DNA of 64,000 nt, from contig NC_087078.1 of NCBI RefSeq assembly GCF_026151205.1, positions 11,046,175-11,110,174 on the forward strand. Direction: 5' to 3'. Under the pieces are notes generated by a model. That model made no database searches and had not been told where the DNA came from. It worked only from the letters and a program-made list of their open reading frames with translations. Within the stretch, counting starts at the first letter, position 1, and each line of letters opens with the position of its first letter. The translations under genes were made by a program, and so were the position numbers. The DNA is from Bolinopsis microptera. Taxonomy: Eukaryota; Ctenophora; Tentaculata; Lobata; Bolinopsidae. Positions 22,101 to 37,100 of the stretch are shown here, one piece after another.

Positions 22101-25100
22101 TGGCAATTTCCTGAGCCAAAGAACTCATCAAACCCTCTATTACATGGTAGGAACTGTCTCCTTTGTCCAAGATGCCATTTTCCAATTATTTTACTTTTGT
22201 AGTCAGCCTCTTTCAAGAGTTTAGGGAGGAGCTGCTCGTATTCGTGAATACCACCGACAATGGTCTGAGGAGTGTAAGCGTTCCTAGCATGAGCGTTCGT
22301 TGAGTAGAATCCATTTCTAATAGGTAGTCTCCCCGTCATCAGAGCTGCTCTTGAGGGGGAACAGAGCGGGTTAGCTGTGTAAAAGTCCGTGAACAACATA
22401 CCTTCTGCTGCCATCTTGTCGATAAAAGGGGTTTCCTTAGCCCAGTTTCCATTGATCCCCACGTCACCCCAACCCATATCATCCATCAGCATTATTATGA
22501 TGTTTGGACGATCAACCAGGCAGTGCGAAACTGTCAGGCATAGAACCATGCATGACAGTCGTGTTAACATTTTACTAAGGGGAGAAAATTGAGCTATAAT
22601 AATATTAAAGAAACTAACGTAAATATTGCGCAGCCAAGTGCCTTGAGGGCGAAAATAAGAATCCAGCAATGGTTAAGACTAAAGAGAGTGTTTTCATTCA
22701 GGATTCACCGAAATAAACGATCAGAAAACTAGAAACCCTCATGAACACTACATACTACGTTCATTGCATTGAATCAATTATCAACTGTGTCAAAAGATGC
22801 TTTGTAATGACGTATAAATAAACTACTAGATGGAAGCGTTAAAACAAGAACGAAAAGAATGTTGTGAAGAATGTTGTGATACAAAGTTGCTTTGTACCTG
22901 AAAGGTACAAAGCAACATTGTATCACATGTTTAGATGTTATTCGATACGGTACCTCCTTATCAATAAAGCAGTGATTAGCTTCTTATACTAAGCAAGTAA
23001 CATGACACACATACCTTATCAGGCGTTATTTGACCGGACATTGCGTGAACGAACATAATTTTGAACGGACATTAAAATGAACGCTTGAAGGGCGAAGGCA
23101 TTCAGTTAATGAATTTAATTTAACTAACTTGATCGACTTTATTTTAACGGACACATCTTACTATATATACACCACGGCAGATATAAACCAAAACTAAACA
23201 GAACTGTAGAATGATGTTTAGTTGCACTCAAATTATGGTTATGATATCATCCTCCTTCTACTTCTTCTTCTTTATAGTGATGTGTCAGTTTGACGGCCCC
23301 AACGTTAATGTGGCTCTTGCTATGTGTTGGTTCAGCCGAATTAATTATTATATAATCAAGTTTATTTTTCTCGTTAGTTGTCATCCGGCCAAACATTAAG
23401 CAACTTATATTGCAGTACCATTTACCATTTAGTATATCAAAATATGTCATTGTAATTTTGCATGGCTGAAATGTAACGCTTGATTTATATATATAATGAT
23501 TAATTGAATTTTCAAATAAAAAAAAAAAATGTGGCCATTATATTCTATTCTAACTTTGTGCACATATTAAAATGGAATATGTAGAATGTAAATATTATAG
23601 TGAAACAAAGGGAAACCACTATGTGTGAACCTCATACCAGGAGGTGTGATCAATGAAACTATATGTAAAGCGAGACGATATATTATATATATATAATATA
23701 TCTGTTACCATTTTACTGACATCAAGACATTAAATTTAATACGACTTTCCGTAAAAACCGTAAAAGATGTACCTCAAACCTTTTTGACTGGTTCAAATGC
23801 TTGACCTTCAAATCAGCATGAAAAAATAAAAAATTTGCCCAGGAATAAGAATTTTAGTGCCCAAAATTTGGACCCCAAGATGGTGTCAAAAACGCGAATT
23901 TGGTTCTAAAAAGAATTGTAAGAAACATAATTTCCAAATTTGATACAGTAAATACGTTTTCGTAATAAAATAACTCTACACAGACGAAGGAACAAGAAGA
24001 AAATATGATTTGTACGGAGAAGAAGGTTTGAAGGAGGACAACAAGCGACAGCAACAAAGAGAGAGACACAGTTATCAGTACTACGAGGACTTTGGTTAGT
24101 TCAACTTTAACGGATTGTAAAGCTGTTGTAACCTACACCTTGTTGTTATTATACAGCACATATTATAATATATAGCTATATATGGCACATTTCATCAGAT
24201 TGGACCATTCTTTTGAGTTATTCTTTTTTGATCAGCCTATTCGCAATAATATTATAGTTCAAAGATTAAATTGTCTTGTGATTATGTAATATGAAGCACA
24301 GTCGCTATGTATGTTGTATGTATGTATTCACCATTTGAATTTTGCAGATATATACGGTGACGATACGGAGATAATAACGTTGAGTTCAGGCGACTTTGCC
24401 ACCTCGGTCGATAACCGGGGGGAGAATGTGTGGTTTATTAACTTTTACTCTCCCCGCTGCTCCCACTGCCACGAGCTGGCCCCTGCTGTGAGTACCACTT
24501 TTGAGTGGGTTTTAAGAGGATTCTTGTTCAATATATTGTCCCTTTAGTTTCATCTACTGTTCAGTGTTCAGTGTCTTGAATTTGAGATAAATTATATGTT
24601 ATATCAGATTGGATTGAGTTCTCTTGAGTTCTCTCAAGTTCAAAACAACCAATGACCGCTGCTGACAGAGAAGAAAATTTTATGAATATAGAAATTATAT
24701 AGCATGAATATTTCTTTTCATTTTTACTTTTTTTCCCTCTTTTGGTACCAGATGTTCATAATTTGTGCCCAGTGCTCAAAATCAATGACAAAATTGCAAT
24801 TAAGATGCCAAGTTCTGATAAATACGTGCAGGTGTGGTCAACTTCTAGAGAACTACCACTGGCTGGTATTTAGGTACTGTTATCTTTTTGTTGCTCTGTA
24901 ATACTGCGCTATCCATAAAGCACACGGCGACACGGTGACTTAGTCTAGCTATGAAATATAATATAAGGTCACCATTAGTTATTCATGTTAAATACCCTTA
25001 CTTATTGTGAGTGAATAGATAACTGCCCCATTTCTTCGTAATGGTATCCCACCTGGGCTTCTTTTTTCACGTTTTCTCATCTATAAAAAACATAAAATAT

Positions 25101-28100
25101 TGATGTGCTCCGCTTTGGTATTTGAAACAAGTAGTCGGCTGTTATTAACACAAATCTATTTATAGATTTAAACATTGATAACTGATTTATAAATCAGTTA
25201 TCAATGTTTAAATTGTGTGGTTGTGATAAATGATGTCTGATGAAGTAATGGGCATTGAGCAGATCATTATCATAGTAATCCTTTAGCTTTGCATCTAAGG
25301 AAGTAAACGTGCGAGGAGATCATTAAGACTTACGATATCGGAAATGGAACTTTATGCAATATCTGCCATCGAGCACAGATTACGTAGATTTATTGGTAAT
25401 TTAGCAAATTTATTGGTGCTCACGAGTTTATTTTAGAGGATGTGTAGCTAAATAAGCGACGTTGCTGATATTCTAAATGTCTGTGCTATTCTGTGTTTAT
25501 ATTTTAAAAAGTGTTAAAAACAGAATACAATTATTTTCCATATGTTGGCCCTTTATTATATATGAGTATTAATCGCACATTCTTCATTTTATCAGCACAG
25601 CTTACGTATGTGATATTTATGATGCTCTACACCGATCCCGAATAACGAAGCCATACAACTCTGCCTGAAGATTATATATTTCACATATAAGTCGCAATAA
25701 CTCCGGCTGTATATTTTGCATCTCATTTCATTTGGGTGAGATGAGTGACGGTAATTCTCATGTCCCGATAATACCTTGGTGACAACACACAGCATCACAG
25801 TGTATTTACCACGCACTCACACAGTCTTCTCTTTGTTCGTCAGTCATTGTACAGTGCTGACGTAAACTTAATTTTGACATTGCATTTTTGTGTTTTTTGT
25901 TGTTGTTTTAAATCTTGATATTTGAGGGCATGAGGAGATATTAAAGATTTTTAGGCTGAGCTATTTCTGTGAGTAGATAACACACTTAAATAAATAGCTG
26001 AGTAGATGATATATTCAGAGGAAAAGCTGAAACTGGGGATACAGTTGATATCTGATACTATTTACTAACCTGTTTACAATACGTTTTATTTCTGTTTTAC
26101 TTAATAAATATCTGTTTTCTGATAGTGATATATATATATAACGGTAACACGTGAAACCATCTTTAGTTAACTTACTAGTGGTAACTACCTTTACTCTATA
26201 AGGTTGGAATGCTACCACATTTAAAATGTTCTTATTATCGATTATGGCAGAAATAATCATTTTTAGCGTTTTTAAATAAAAGGAGATTATCAAAATTATT
26301 GGCGATTTTTTGTTTTGAGATATCGATTATTATAATCGAATATTTTCAGACCTCTCAAAATTGATGCGTAAGCCATTATGCATGGTGCATCCTTTAGTAA
26401 AGCGCCTCAGTCAGCTATTATATTCGAAAATAAGAAGATTTAATTTCAATTGTTGTTACTAAATTCACGTCTCGTTAGTTTCGGTTATACATCGACGGGC
26501 ATGAACACAGTTTATAGTCGGACTGTAAGTTTTTTCTTATTGTGTCCACATGGCTTTTAATATTATAATTGATAAAAACCCACAATCAAGGATTAATTTC
26601 AATTTTCCGGCAATTTTCCCGCAGCCTCAAATTTCCTCTTTTTAATACCCGGTTCCGGCCAGGCAAAATCCGGCAAACCGGAAAATAGATTGATATCCGG
26701 TCGTTTCCGGTCCGGAAGCCAAATCCTAGACCGGTCGGTTCCTAGTTCTGACGCAAAAAAACTGTCCATGTGTGGTGACAATATTATTTGTGGGGTTTAT
26801 GTCGTTTTACTAGTTAGCACAAGTACCTATCCTTCTGTGGTTTAGCTTTCAAGTTTTAAGTTTCCTCTATATGACAGATCTTTAGTACTTTACCCGGAGA
26901 CCGTTATCTTTTTGCAGGCGGATCATGTAAAGAGTAATATTCATGGTAAAGAGTAATATTCATTTTTAAACCCTTGCTCTGAGCTGTCAAGTCGTTAGGG
27001 AGCTAGCATTAGTGAAGAGTGGATAGTTTTGTAAATAATTTGTTGGTTAGAATATTTTGTAACTTTTGACTGTGTTTTATACTCAAATACTAGTGCGGAT
27101 ACACTTTTATTGTTTTATCGACCAAAGCAATAATATCTTGTTGCTATTTTTCATCGGAGTTATTCGTTTAGTGAGGTGTTTACTGCAGCAGTACTACTCT
27201 GGTGTCATCTCCCTGGCTTGTGAGCACTCTGCTAGTCTGGCAGATCTATAACCAATATAACCACTGACCGGTGCCCAGTGGCAGTAAACAGTTACCGGTG
27301 TTATTGGTCTAGTGTCTAGTGTCTAGTTATTGGTCCAGTGTCCAGTAGTCTCCCGTTACCGATATACTGACATCTGTACTAACGTCCAGTGAAAAGCCAG
27401 CCTTATGACACATTAGCGCATTAGAGTCGTAGAGAAGTGCTTCACTTCACTACAATTGTAGCGGTAATCATCGTAACCTTTATCAGTAGAAATTATTGCT
27501 ACAGTTGTAGTTTATAGTTTGTTTAAATATAGCACAAGGGCGGAGGAAACAAAGGCGGTAGACACGAGGGCGGATGACACAATTGCGGAGGACACGAGGG
27601 CGTAGGACACAAGGGCGGAGGACACGAGGGCGCAAAAACCCGTTTGTCCATGTTTTTAAAGTGATTCATGTGATTCGCCTTCGTGTCCATCTTTTTAAGA
27701 AAGTACCGCCCTAGTGTCCTATACAAATATGCCAGTAGTAACTGAAAATTGGTCAGACTGCATGTAGTTAATATTTTGACACCTGTGAAACCAGCCTAAT
27801 CTGAGTAATCATTAGGCAGATTCATAGATACAATGAACTTGTACCTGACGTTAATGTTGATATAGCGCAGCTCTGCTTTATACATAGCCCGAGCATGAGG
27901 CAACTTTCTTTGTTTATTACGAAGGGAAAAAACCGATATGAGACTAATAAACGGAAACTAGTGCTGAGTATTGGTGAACAAAGACAATCTTATGCGCACG
28001 GATATTAACCATATTCATGTTCTTTCCCACCTTTTGTTGATAATAAAAGCAAGAAACCCATGCTTTAACGGAATAATGATCCTTTATTTAGTGCCTTGTT

Positions 28101-31100
28101 AAAATCTTGTATTTTTATCTATAAAGAGTATGTTAAACTCAGTCCTTATCCTCGATATCAGTTACGCGGGTATCTTGCTCATTTGCTCAGGAGCTAACGA
28201 CCCATAATAGTGTACGCAATATTTTACTTTTAGTAATGCACGGTTTAAGCTTTAACAGAGCTGTGTTTAACGTGATCCTGCTGCCACCAATTTGGGAAAG
28301 TTCTGCCGTGCCGTACTTTAATGTTATGTTTTCTAGGAATACTCCTTCAAGTCATGTCATTGTTGCATACTCACTTTAACGAATCTACAGTTATTACGTC
28401 TTGCAATACAGGGTCCCAGGGACCACAGCGATACTGAGGACTTTAGTGATAAGTCACAATATGTCAATATCGTACTAAAAGGAGAGAGATGATATCTACC
28501 ATCCAGTAACTCCATTTCTCCTAAACGACCAGGACAGGACCAGTTAGATGGCAATATTTGCTTATTTATTAGTGATGTTACTCGCTTATTCCTTTGTGTT
28601 ATGAGCTAATTTCTCTCATCTCCACGTCTGTATGTTTACAGCGCTGCAAAGGGACGTACTGTTGAGTCTTGATGTTCATATCGTATAGTGCGTATTGTCG
28701 ACCGGGTGGTGTAGTGGTAACACGATCGCCTCCCAAGCAGAAGGCCCGGTTCAAATCCGGTCGGATGCAAGTCGGCCAGTTACCAAGCTGTGATTTGGTA
28801 CAGCTTCGGCTGGTGATACACACCCTCTGGCTCGTAGGACTAACCCCCCTACAGCTAGTATAGTGCCTCGGCACAGAGTGGCTTAGGGTTACTGAAAAGG
28901 AGATAAGCACCTCCGGCCATCCCAACGTTCGGGAGAGACCTGTTTCTTGACCCTTGTATCTTGTATAGTGCGTATTCTTTAGGTTGGAATTCGCGAATGC
29001 ATCGATTACTCTTTATTATGAATCTTGCAAGATACATACATTAAAATTCGAGCGTCAAATTAATTGAAATTTGTATGTATCAATCTTTTAAAAATTAAGC
29101 ATTGGATAAACCTTCGTAACATTGCTCATTTAAGAAATGTTTAGTTCTAAAGTTACAAAAGTAGTAGCTATTGAAAGTTCACAAAATTTGACCAAAATGA
29201 TTTTGTATCTGACAGCAAATACTTTTGCTTATTATAATTTTACGAAAATCATTTAATAACCTTGTTTGGGGACACCCTGTATTTACAAGCTTTCTTTAAG
29301 AATAGAAGTTTCAGTACCTCAGTCGCCAATTTCGGTCAAGGGGACGGCAGAAAAGCTCCTCTTCAAAAATCTTCCAAAATCTCTTTTTATATTGTGATGA
29401 TTTTCCGTTTATTAAAGCTTTCTTTGGGAATAGAAGATTGAGTACCTCGATCTTGTCTTGTGCTATCCTCAGTGACCTTGTAAGATGGTCATTCAAGAAA
29501 AATTCAGTCAAAACAGTGAAATTTTGGTTGCTGAAAGCTAAAATCTGAATATGTCTTAGGTAGGACATATTCAAAATTGTCATTCTGTCAACGTTTTCTC
29601 CGGATATACACACATTTCGTTATCAAATCTGAACGATTTATAGCAAAGATCTGGCAATTTGGTTAAGGTATTTGAGCGAGTTATCAAAATATGACTTGAG
29701 CGAACATGTCGGTTTGTGATTTTGACTGATGTTAAACTGGGCACCATGTTGACTGTGTAGAAACTAAATCTAATTGGGTTGCAGTTTTCGGACACTAGAA
29801 GAGTAGAAGAGAGTGTATAATGATAGGATTCTACTTCATATTATTATTGCGGATGGTTATTGGGTATCTATCATCTCGTCTGAAACCCATCATTGATTTC
29901 CATGTGAAACTTTGTCAAGATAAACAATTAGTAATAGTACAGTCTATGAAATCAAGCAGCTGTACTACATTTGTAGTATACGCCATGGAAATTATGTGGA
30001 AAAGGTAAATTAGAACTTTAGAAATTGCACGTGGAAGAGACAATGCACGTGCAAGAAAGGTCCCGGAAAGGTTGTCTGGAGACTACGTAACCTTTGCAGG
30101 TCTAAGTAGATCCTTAGCATATTAAAATGACCTGGTTACGTAATAGCAATTATGATAAGTATTAGACTGGTTAGTGTATATTATATATTCAAGCTGTTAT
30201 ATAATAAGCTGTTACTCTGCGACTCAACTTCATTGTGCTACTTTTATAGCCGAAAAGTGAAAAGTCACAGAGTTACTTTAATAACGATACCTTATTTTCA
30301 TTTTTCGTTAGTTTGCGCATTGCAGTTGTGTCGGAGCAATGCCTTATCAATGACGGGATACTGGTAGTGACAGGTTACAGCATTATCGTTGGTCTATTAA
30401 ACTAAGACCCCCTACATATTCGTAACACTGCCAACGTCACTGAAAGATCCTTCGGCAAAGTTGATGGTAGATCCCCCTCCCCCCCTTGATGACCAGGTCA
30501 CGAATTTATAGAGCAGTGAAGATAAGATACAGGACTATAACAGGAGTCTTAGTCATTCACGAGGATTGAGTAGCGAATCTTGCTCTACTAGATGGCTCTA
30601 TCGTGTTTAATAAGCCGAGTGCATCAATTCAAGAATAACCGGACGAATCTGTGAATAATTCAGCGACTGAATTCTTAAATTTCACCACTGTTAGCCCCCT
30701 TTAGGTCTTTCGGCAAGGTAGTAATTTGGTGGGCCTCTGTAATACCCACGTGGTAATTCCTATATAATTATACCTGTAGTATTTGCTCTGAGGTTAATGA
30801 ATGACCCTGATGTAAACTTGCCAACGGAGAAGATCCTGAGTCGGCATACCCGTAATTTGGTGCCTCTTCCGCAGCAACCACGTGCCTCTTCCGCAGTTAC
30901 CACGTGCTTCCTCCGCAGTAACCACGTGGCGTTTGGAGAACCATGTTGCAGTTTCTTAATTATGAGAGGGACTCATTTTTATAAGCGTCAGAGTGTCAGA
31001 CCGATTTGCAAGTCTTTTTGTTGTTGTTGTGACGGTGAGGCGTGTCAGAGGTTATCCTGACGTCTTGTCTGGAGACACTAGGTACTAGGGTGTCCTGCAG

Positions 31101-34100
31101 AGACACTAGGCACTGGTGTCTTCCCTGGTTGGCAAGTGTCTTTTGTTGGTGTATCCGCTGTGACGTATCGCTGATCGGTACCTACTACCTGATGTACTTT
31201 TCACTGCTAGAGGTCTTTGTTGCAGTTAAATGGTTGTTGATACATCCTATGTCAGATAGTTTAATATTCGTAATTCAATACAGACGAACTCGTGATATTG
31301 ACAACGACTTGTCAATTTGGCGGTTTCAAATACTTCAAACTTTCAAAGGATCCTAGATAGCGCTTAGTTTTATAAATCTCTAGATTTGATGTTAATAGCT
31401 TTGTTGCTGTATTTAAGGGGCTGCATGGAAAGGACTTGGAGCTGAATATAATTATTGTTAAAAACCCTTGCAGTTTTGTAACTCATCCATATTGTGACTA
31501 TAGGACCTTACAGCAGCAACTAATGGTCAATCCTTGAACATTAGTAAACCCAGCTAGTGTCATGATAGTCTATTTGAAAGGCTCCCTTTCATCAGACGTC
31601 AATTAAATAGATGTATTGATGAGGACCTGAAGTAGCAACTTTTGCGGTTCTAGCAGTGCAACTGCTTGGTATGTCACAGACATTTCATATACCGAGGATT
31701 TCACTCCTCATTCGTAGTCATTACATTGAAGGTCTAGGGCGGCCACATAATTATACATCATTATTCAAACTATTGTTATAAGATACAGGTAGTTGGCCCA
31801 AGTTAACGACCTGATAACTGATAAGACACATCCTCAGACTGTAAACTGGTGCCTCCCAGTGGGGAGAGGTGGGGAAGTCTCATCTTTAATTATAGACTTT
31901 AACTAGGAGGAATTATGGACCCGTAATTAGTCCATAATTATTATTCATGAGTTTATGATAAAACATATTGCCTCCACTTAGTTTTGTAGGATATATCAGA
32001 GGGTTTATTATTATCCGGGAAATATCTTTATTTGGTAAAGATAATGATACTGTGGGCTGAGTTCAGTAACTTAAACGTTTTGATAACTTGGATATAAGTT
32101 ATATCATGTATATTTCAGTCCAAACCCTGGAAACATGACATAAAGGATTTGTTTTACTTGTTGCATGAAAAGCACTAATATATACGAATAGTAGTCAGAT
32201 ATAGTCAGATATCAGCGACTAGATCTAGCAATGACCCCCTGCGTTATAAGCGTCAGTCACCCTGCGTTATAAGCGTCAGTCACCCTGCGTTATAAGCCTC
32301 AGTCACCCTGCGTTGTAAGCCTCAGTCACCCTGCGTTGTAAGCCTCAGTCACTAAGTTTGTTATTTGTGGTGGAGACCACACCTTGGTTTTCTGATTTTT
32401 GGTTTGCAAAGTGTTATAATTATATAATATGTTATCTATACATGTTATAAAGTGTTATAATGGCCTCCAGCTCGCACTTTTTTATCGTGTTAAATATCAA
32501 TTTTTATCGATTTTACTGATATAATTGTTCAACGCCTAGCTCCAATCGTTCTGAAAATAAATTGTAAAATAGATCTTAAACGCCAGTAGCCAATCAGCGC
32601 TTTATATTCTCAAACATTTGATATTTGTGCACTTTGTTGCCAAGTCAGCCACATTTAGTCAGAATTCAGCCTCTCAAAGTGGAACTAACACTTTCCATAA
32701 CACAACAGATATTATGTGCCCTTCTTTATAGTAGCAAGATATGATACCTTCATATTGTTACATATTACATTGTCATATTGTTAACAAAGTCTCAACCAAC
32801 TTGTCTATATGTCTACATCCTGTAGCTTGATAAAGTAGACCTTTGTGATAAGTGACGTATGACTTTTTAGGCTACAGTGGCACAAAGGGTAGTTTATATT
32901 TGTTGTTGCCTCAGCAAACTGCTGGAAGTTTGTTGCTGTCTTATAATTTACAACCTTTTCGTTGTTGTGTCTTTTTGCATAGAATATAATTAAGTCTCTA
33001 CTAATTTTATTCTTTTGGATCTAGTTTGTAGATCTAATACCCATTTTTAAACTTGTCATTATTTTACAACTCTCGATTGTTACCACTGACTATGTGTTAA
33101 ATTACGCTAACATTCAGCGCCTGTTACCATGACAACAAACTGTACTACACAAGTGTGCCCTGTTCCGGAGATAGACAGATTCCTAGGATGTTTCTCATTC
33201 TTCTGTACCTTAGTCGGAACTCCTCTCAACCTCATCTCTTTCTTCATGTTCAGGAACCAGAAGAGAAGTGCTAACTACCTCGTCCACATGGTCATAGCGC
33301 TCTGTGATTCCTGGATCTCTTTTAACGGCTACCCCTACGCAGTCACCATGTTGAGCGGCAACCGACAACCTCTCCTCTTCAGTGACAAAGTGTTCCGGAC
33401 ACTGTGGGCCATGACCTGGGACCCCTTCATCTTCTTCTCCATCTACCTGGTCTTAGTGTTGAGTGTTCTGAGGACAGTGAAGCTGGCTTGTAGGGTGATT
33501 GTAGTGCAGGAGAGACACGTGGTGGTAGCGCTGGTAGCGTACGCTACATTCCTGTTGACACGTGTTATTGTGGCAGTTAGCTTCCTGGGAGAGTTCATTA
33601 TTCCTGACTTCAATACCTACCCTTTCTTCAAACACAAGGAAGGTTACCCGACAGTAGAGCTTTATCTCTCTATCACCTGCTTGGTCTTCCCTCCAATACC
33701 CATTGTCACTTCAGCGCTTGTTTCGGCGTTTGTGTTGCGCTCGAGGCGCAACCAGCAATCCAAGAACCGTAAGTTGCGCCACCAAGCAACTGTGACTGTT
33801 CTCATGTTCACGGGCCTCTACCTAATTTGCAACATCCCCGTCCTTCTGGCTGCTATAAGATTCGTGATCGTGCTGGCGACAAACTTCAAAAGAGACATCT
33901 TTAGAAAGCACGGTGTCCCAGACCCCAAGACCACCCCAGTCTTCCTTGAACACTACCTCTGGCCTCTAACCTACTTAGTCCTGGTCCAGACAAACGCACT
34001 GCTCAACCCCCTGGTGTATTTCATCAGGATGAGCTGGTTCAGGAAGGGAGTTCAGGAGATGTTCGTGAGACGAGGACTGATTACCGCAGCTGTGGCACCT

Positions 34101-37100
34101 CTGGAAACAGTTGATGAAGTGTCACGTGATGGGGGAACTAGTTTTAAGAGGACTAGAGGGAGTGAGAGAGGGTGTGTTGTGGTGGCTAATCCTTTGACAG
34201 GTGGTACTGCTGAGACTGCTGAGATGTGAGAGGTGGTACTGCTGAGACTGCTGATATGTGAGAGGTGATAGTGCTGAGACTGCTGAGATGTGAGAGGTGG
34301 TATTGCTGAGACTGCTGAGATGTGAGAGGTGGTACTGCTGAGACTGCTGAGATGTGAGAGGTGGTACTGCTGAGACTGCTGAGATGTGAGAGGTGGTACT
34401 GTGAGACTGCTGAGATGTGAGAGGTGGTACTGCTGAGACTGCTGAGATGTGAGAGGTGGTACTGCTGAGACTGCTGAGATGTGAGAGGTGGTACTGCTGA
34501 GACTGCTGAGATGTGAGAGGTGGTACTGCTGAGACTGCTGAGATGTGAGAGGTGGTACTGCTGAGACTGCTGAGATGTGAGAGGTGGTACTGCTGAGACT
34601 GCTGAGATGTGAGAGGTGGTACTGCTGAGACTGCTGATATGTGAGAGGTGGTACTGCTGAGACTGCTGAGATGTGAGAGGTGGTACTGCTGAGACTGCTG
34701 AGATGTGAGAGGTGGTACTGCTGAGACTGCTGAGATGTGAGAGGTGGTACTGTGAGACTGCTGAGATGTGAGAGGTGATAGTGCTGAGACTGCTGAGATG
34801 TGAGAGGTGGTACTGCTGAGACTGCTGAGATGTGAGAGGTGGTACTGCTGAGACTGCTGAGATGTGAGAGGTGGTACTGCTGAGACTGCTGAGATGTGAG
34901 AGGTGGTACTGCTGAGACTGCTGAGATGTGAGAGGTGGTACTGTGAGACTGCTGAGATGTGAGAGGTGGTACTGCTGAGACTGCTGAGATGTGAGAGGTG
35001 GTACTGCTGAGACTGCTGAGATGTGAGAGGTGGTACTGCTGAGACTGCTGAGATGTGAGAGGTGGTACTGCTGAGACTGCTGAGATGTGAGAGGTGGTAC
35101 TGCTGAGACTGCTGAGATGTGAGAGGTGGTACTGCTGAGACTGCTGAGATGTGAGAGGTGGTACTGCTGAGACTGCTGAGATGTGAGAGGTGGTACTGCT
35201 GAGACTGCTGAGATGTGAGAGGTGGTACTGCTGAGATGTGAGATGTGAGAGGTGGTACTGCTGAGATGTGAGAGGTGGTACTGCTGAGACTGCTGAGATG
35301 TGAGAGGTGGTACTGCTGAGACTGCTGAGATGTGAGAGGTGGTACTGCTGAGACTGCTGAGATGTGAGAGGTGGTACTGCTGAGACTGCTGAGATGTGAG
35401 AGGTGGTACTGCTGAGACTACTGAGATGTGAGAGGTGGTACTGCTGAGACTGCTGAGATGTGAGAGGTGGTACTGCTGAGACTGCTGAGATGTGAGAGGT
35501 GATAGTGCTGAGACTGCTGAGATGTGAGAGGTGGTACTGCTGAGACTGCTGAGATGTGAGAGGTGGTACTGCTGAGACTGCTGAGATGTGAGAGGTGGTA
35601 CTGCTGAGACTGCTGAGATGTGAGAGGTGGTACTGCTGAGATGTGAGAGGTGGTACTGCTGAGACTGCTGAGATGTGAGAGGTGGTACTGCTGAGACTGC
35701 TGAGATGTGAGAGGTGGTACTGCTGAGACTGCTGAGATGTGAGAGGTGGTACTGCTGAGACTGCTGAGATGTGAGAGGTGGTACTGCTGAGACTGCTGAG
35801 ATGTGAGAGGTGGTACTGCTGAGACTGCTGAGATGTGAGAGGTGGTACTGCTGAGACTGCTGAGATGTGAGAGGTGATAGTGCTGAGACTGCTGAGATGT
35901 GAGAGGTGGTACTGCTGAGACTGCTGAGATGTGAGAGGTGGTACTGCTGAGACTGCTGAGATGTGAGAGGTGGTACTGCTGAGACTGCTGAGATGTGAGA
36001 GGTGGTACTGCTGAGACTGCTGAGATGTGAGAGGTGGTACTGCTGAGACTGCTGAGATGTGAGAGGTGATAGTGCTGAGACTGCTGAGATGTGAGAGGTG
36101 GTACTGCTGAGACTGCTGAGATGTGAGAGGTGGTACTGCTGAGACTGCTGAGATGTGAGAGGTGGTACTGCTGAGACTGCTGAGATGTGAGAGGTGGTAC
36201 TGCTGAGACTGCTGAGATGTGAGAGGTGGTACTGCTGAGACTGCTGAGATGTGAGAGGTGGTACTGCTGAGACTGCTGAGATGTGAGAGGTGGTACTGCT
36301 GAGACTGCTGAGATGTGAGAGGTGGTACTGTGAGACTGCTGAGATGTGAGAGGTGGTACTGCTGAGACTGCTGAGATGTGAGAGGTGGTACTGCTGAGAC
36401 TGCTGAGATGTGAGAGGTGGTACTGCTGAGACTGCTGAGATGTGAGAGGTGGTACTGCTGAGACTGCTGAGATGTGAGAGGTGGTACTGCTGAGATGTGA
36501 GATGTGAGAGGTGGTACTGCTGAGATGTGAGAGGTGGTACTGCTGAGACTGCTGAGATGTGAGAGGTGGTACTGCTGAGACTGCTGAGATGTGAGAGGTG
36601 GTACTGCTGAGACTGCTGAGATGTGAGAGGTGATAGTGCTGAGACTGCTGAGATGTGAGAGGTGGTACTGCTGAGACTGCTGAGATGTGAGAGGTGGTAC
36701 TGCTGAGACTGCTGAGATGTGAGAGGTGGTACTGCTGAGACTGCTGAGATGTGAGAGGTGGTACTGCTGAGACTGCTGAGATGTGAGAGGTGGTACTGTG
36801 AGACTGCTGAGATGTGAGAGGTGATAGTGCTGAGACTGCTGAGATGTGAGAGGTGGTACTGCTGAGACTGCTGAGATGTGAGAGGTGGTACTGCTGAGAC
36901 TGCTGAGATGTGAGAGGTGGTACTGCTGAGACTGCTGAGATGTGAGAGGTGGTACTGCTGAGATGTGAGATGTGAGAGGTGGTACTGCTGAGATGTGAGA
37001 GGTGGTACTGCTGAGACTGCTGAGATGTGAGAGGTGGTACTGCTGAGACTACTGAGATGTGAGAGGTGGTACTGCTGAGACTGCTGAGATGTGAGAGGTG

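Noticed and set aside
28697-28770. Functional tRNA-Gly gene
   Set aside because: The A and B boxes are good, but the acceptor stem and anticodon stem do not pair properly, and the segment is the head of a longer element with target duplication, so it is a SINE.
29311-29795. Two overlapping minus-strand ORFs as an exon pair
   Set aside because: They cover a short tandem duplication and have no splice borders in phase or known motif.
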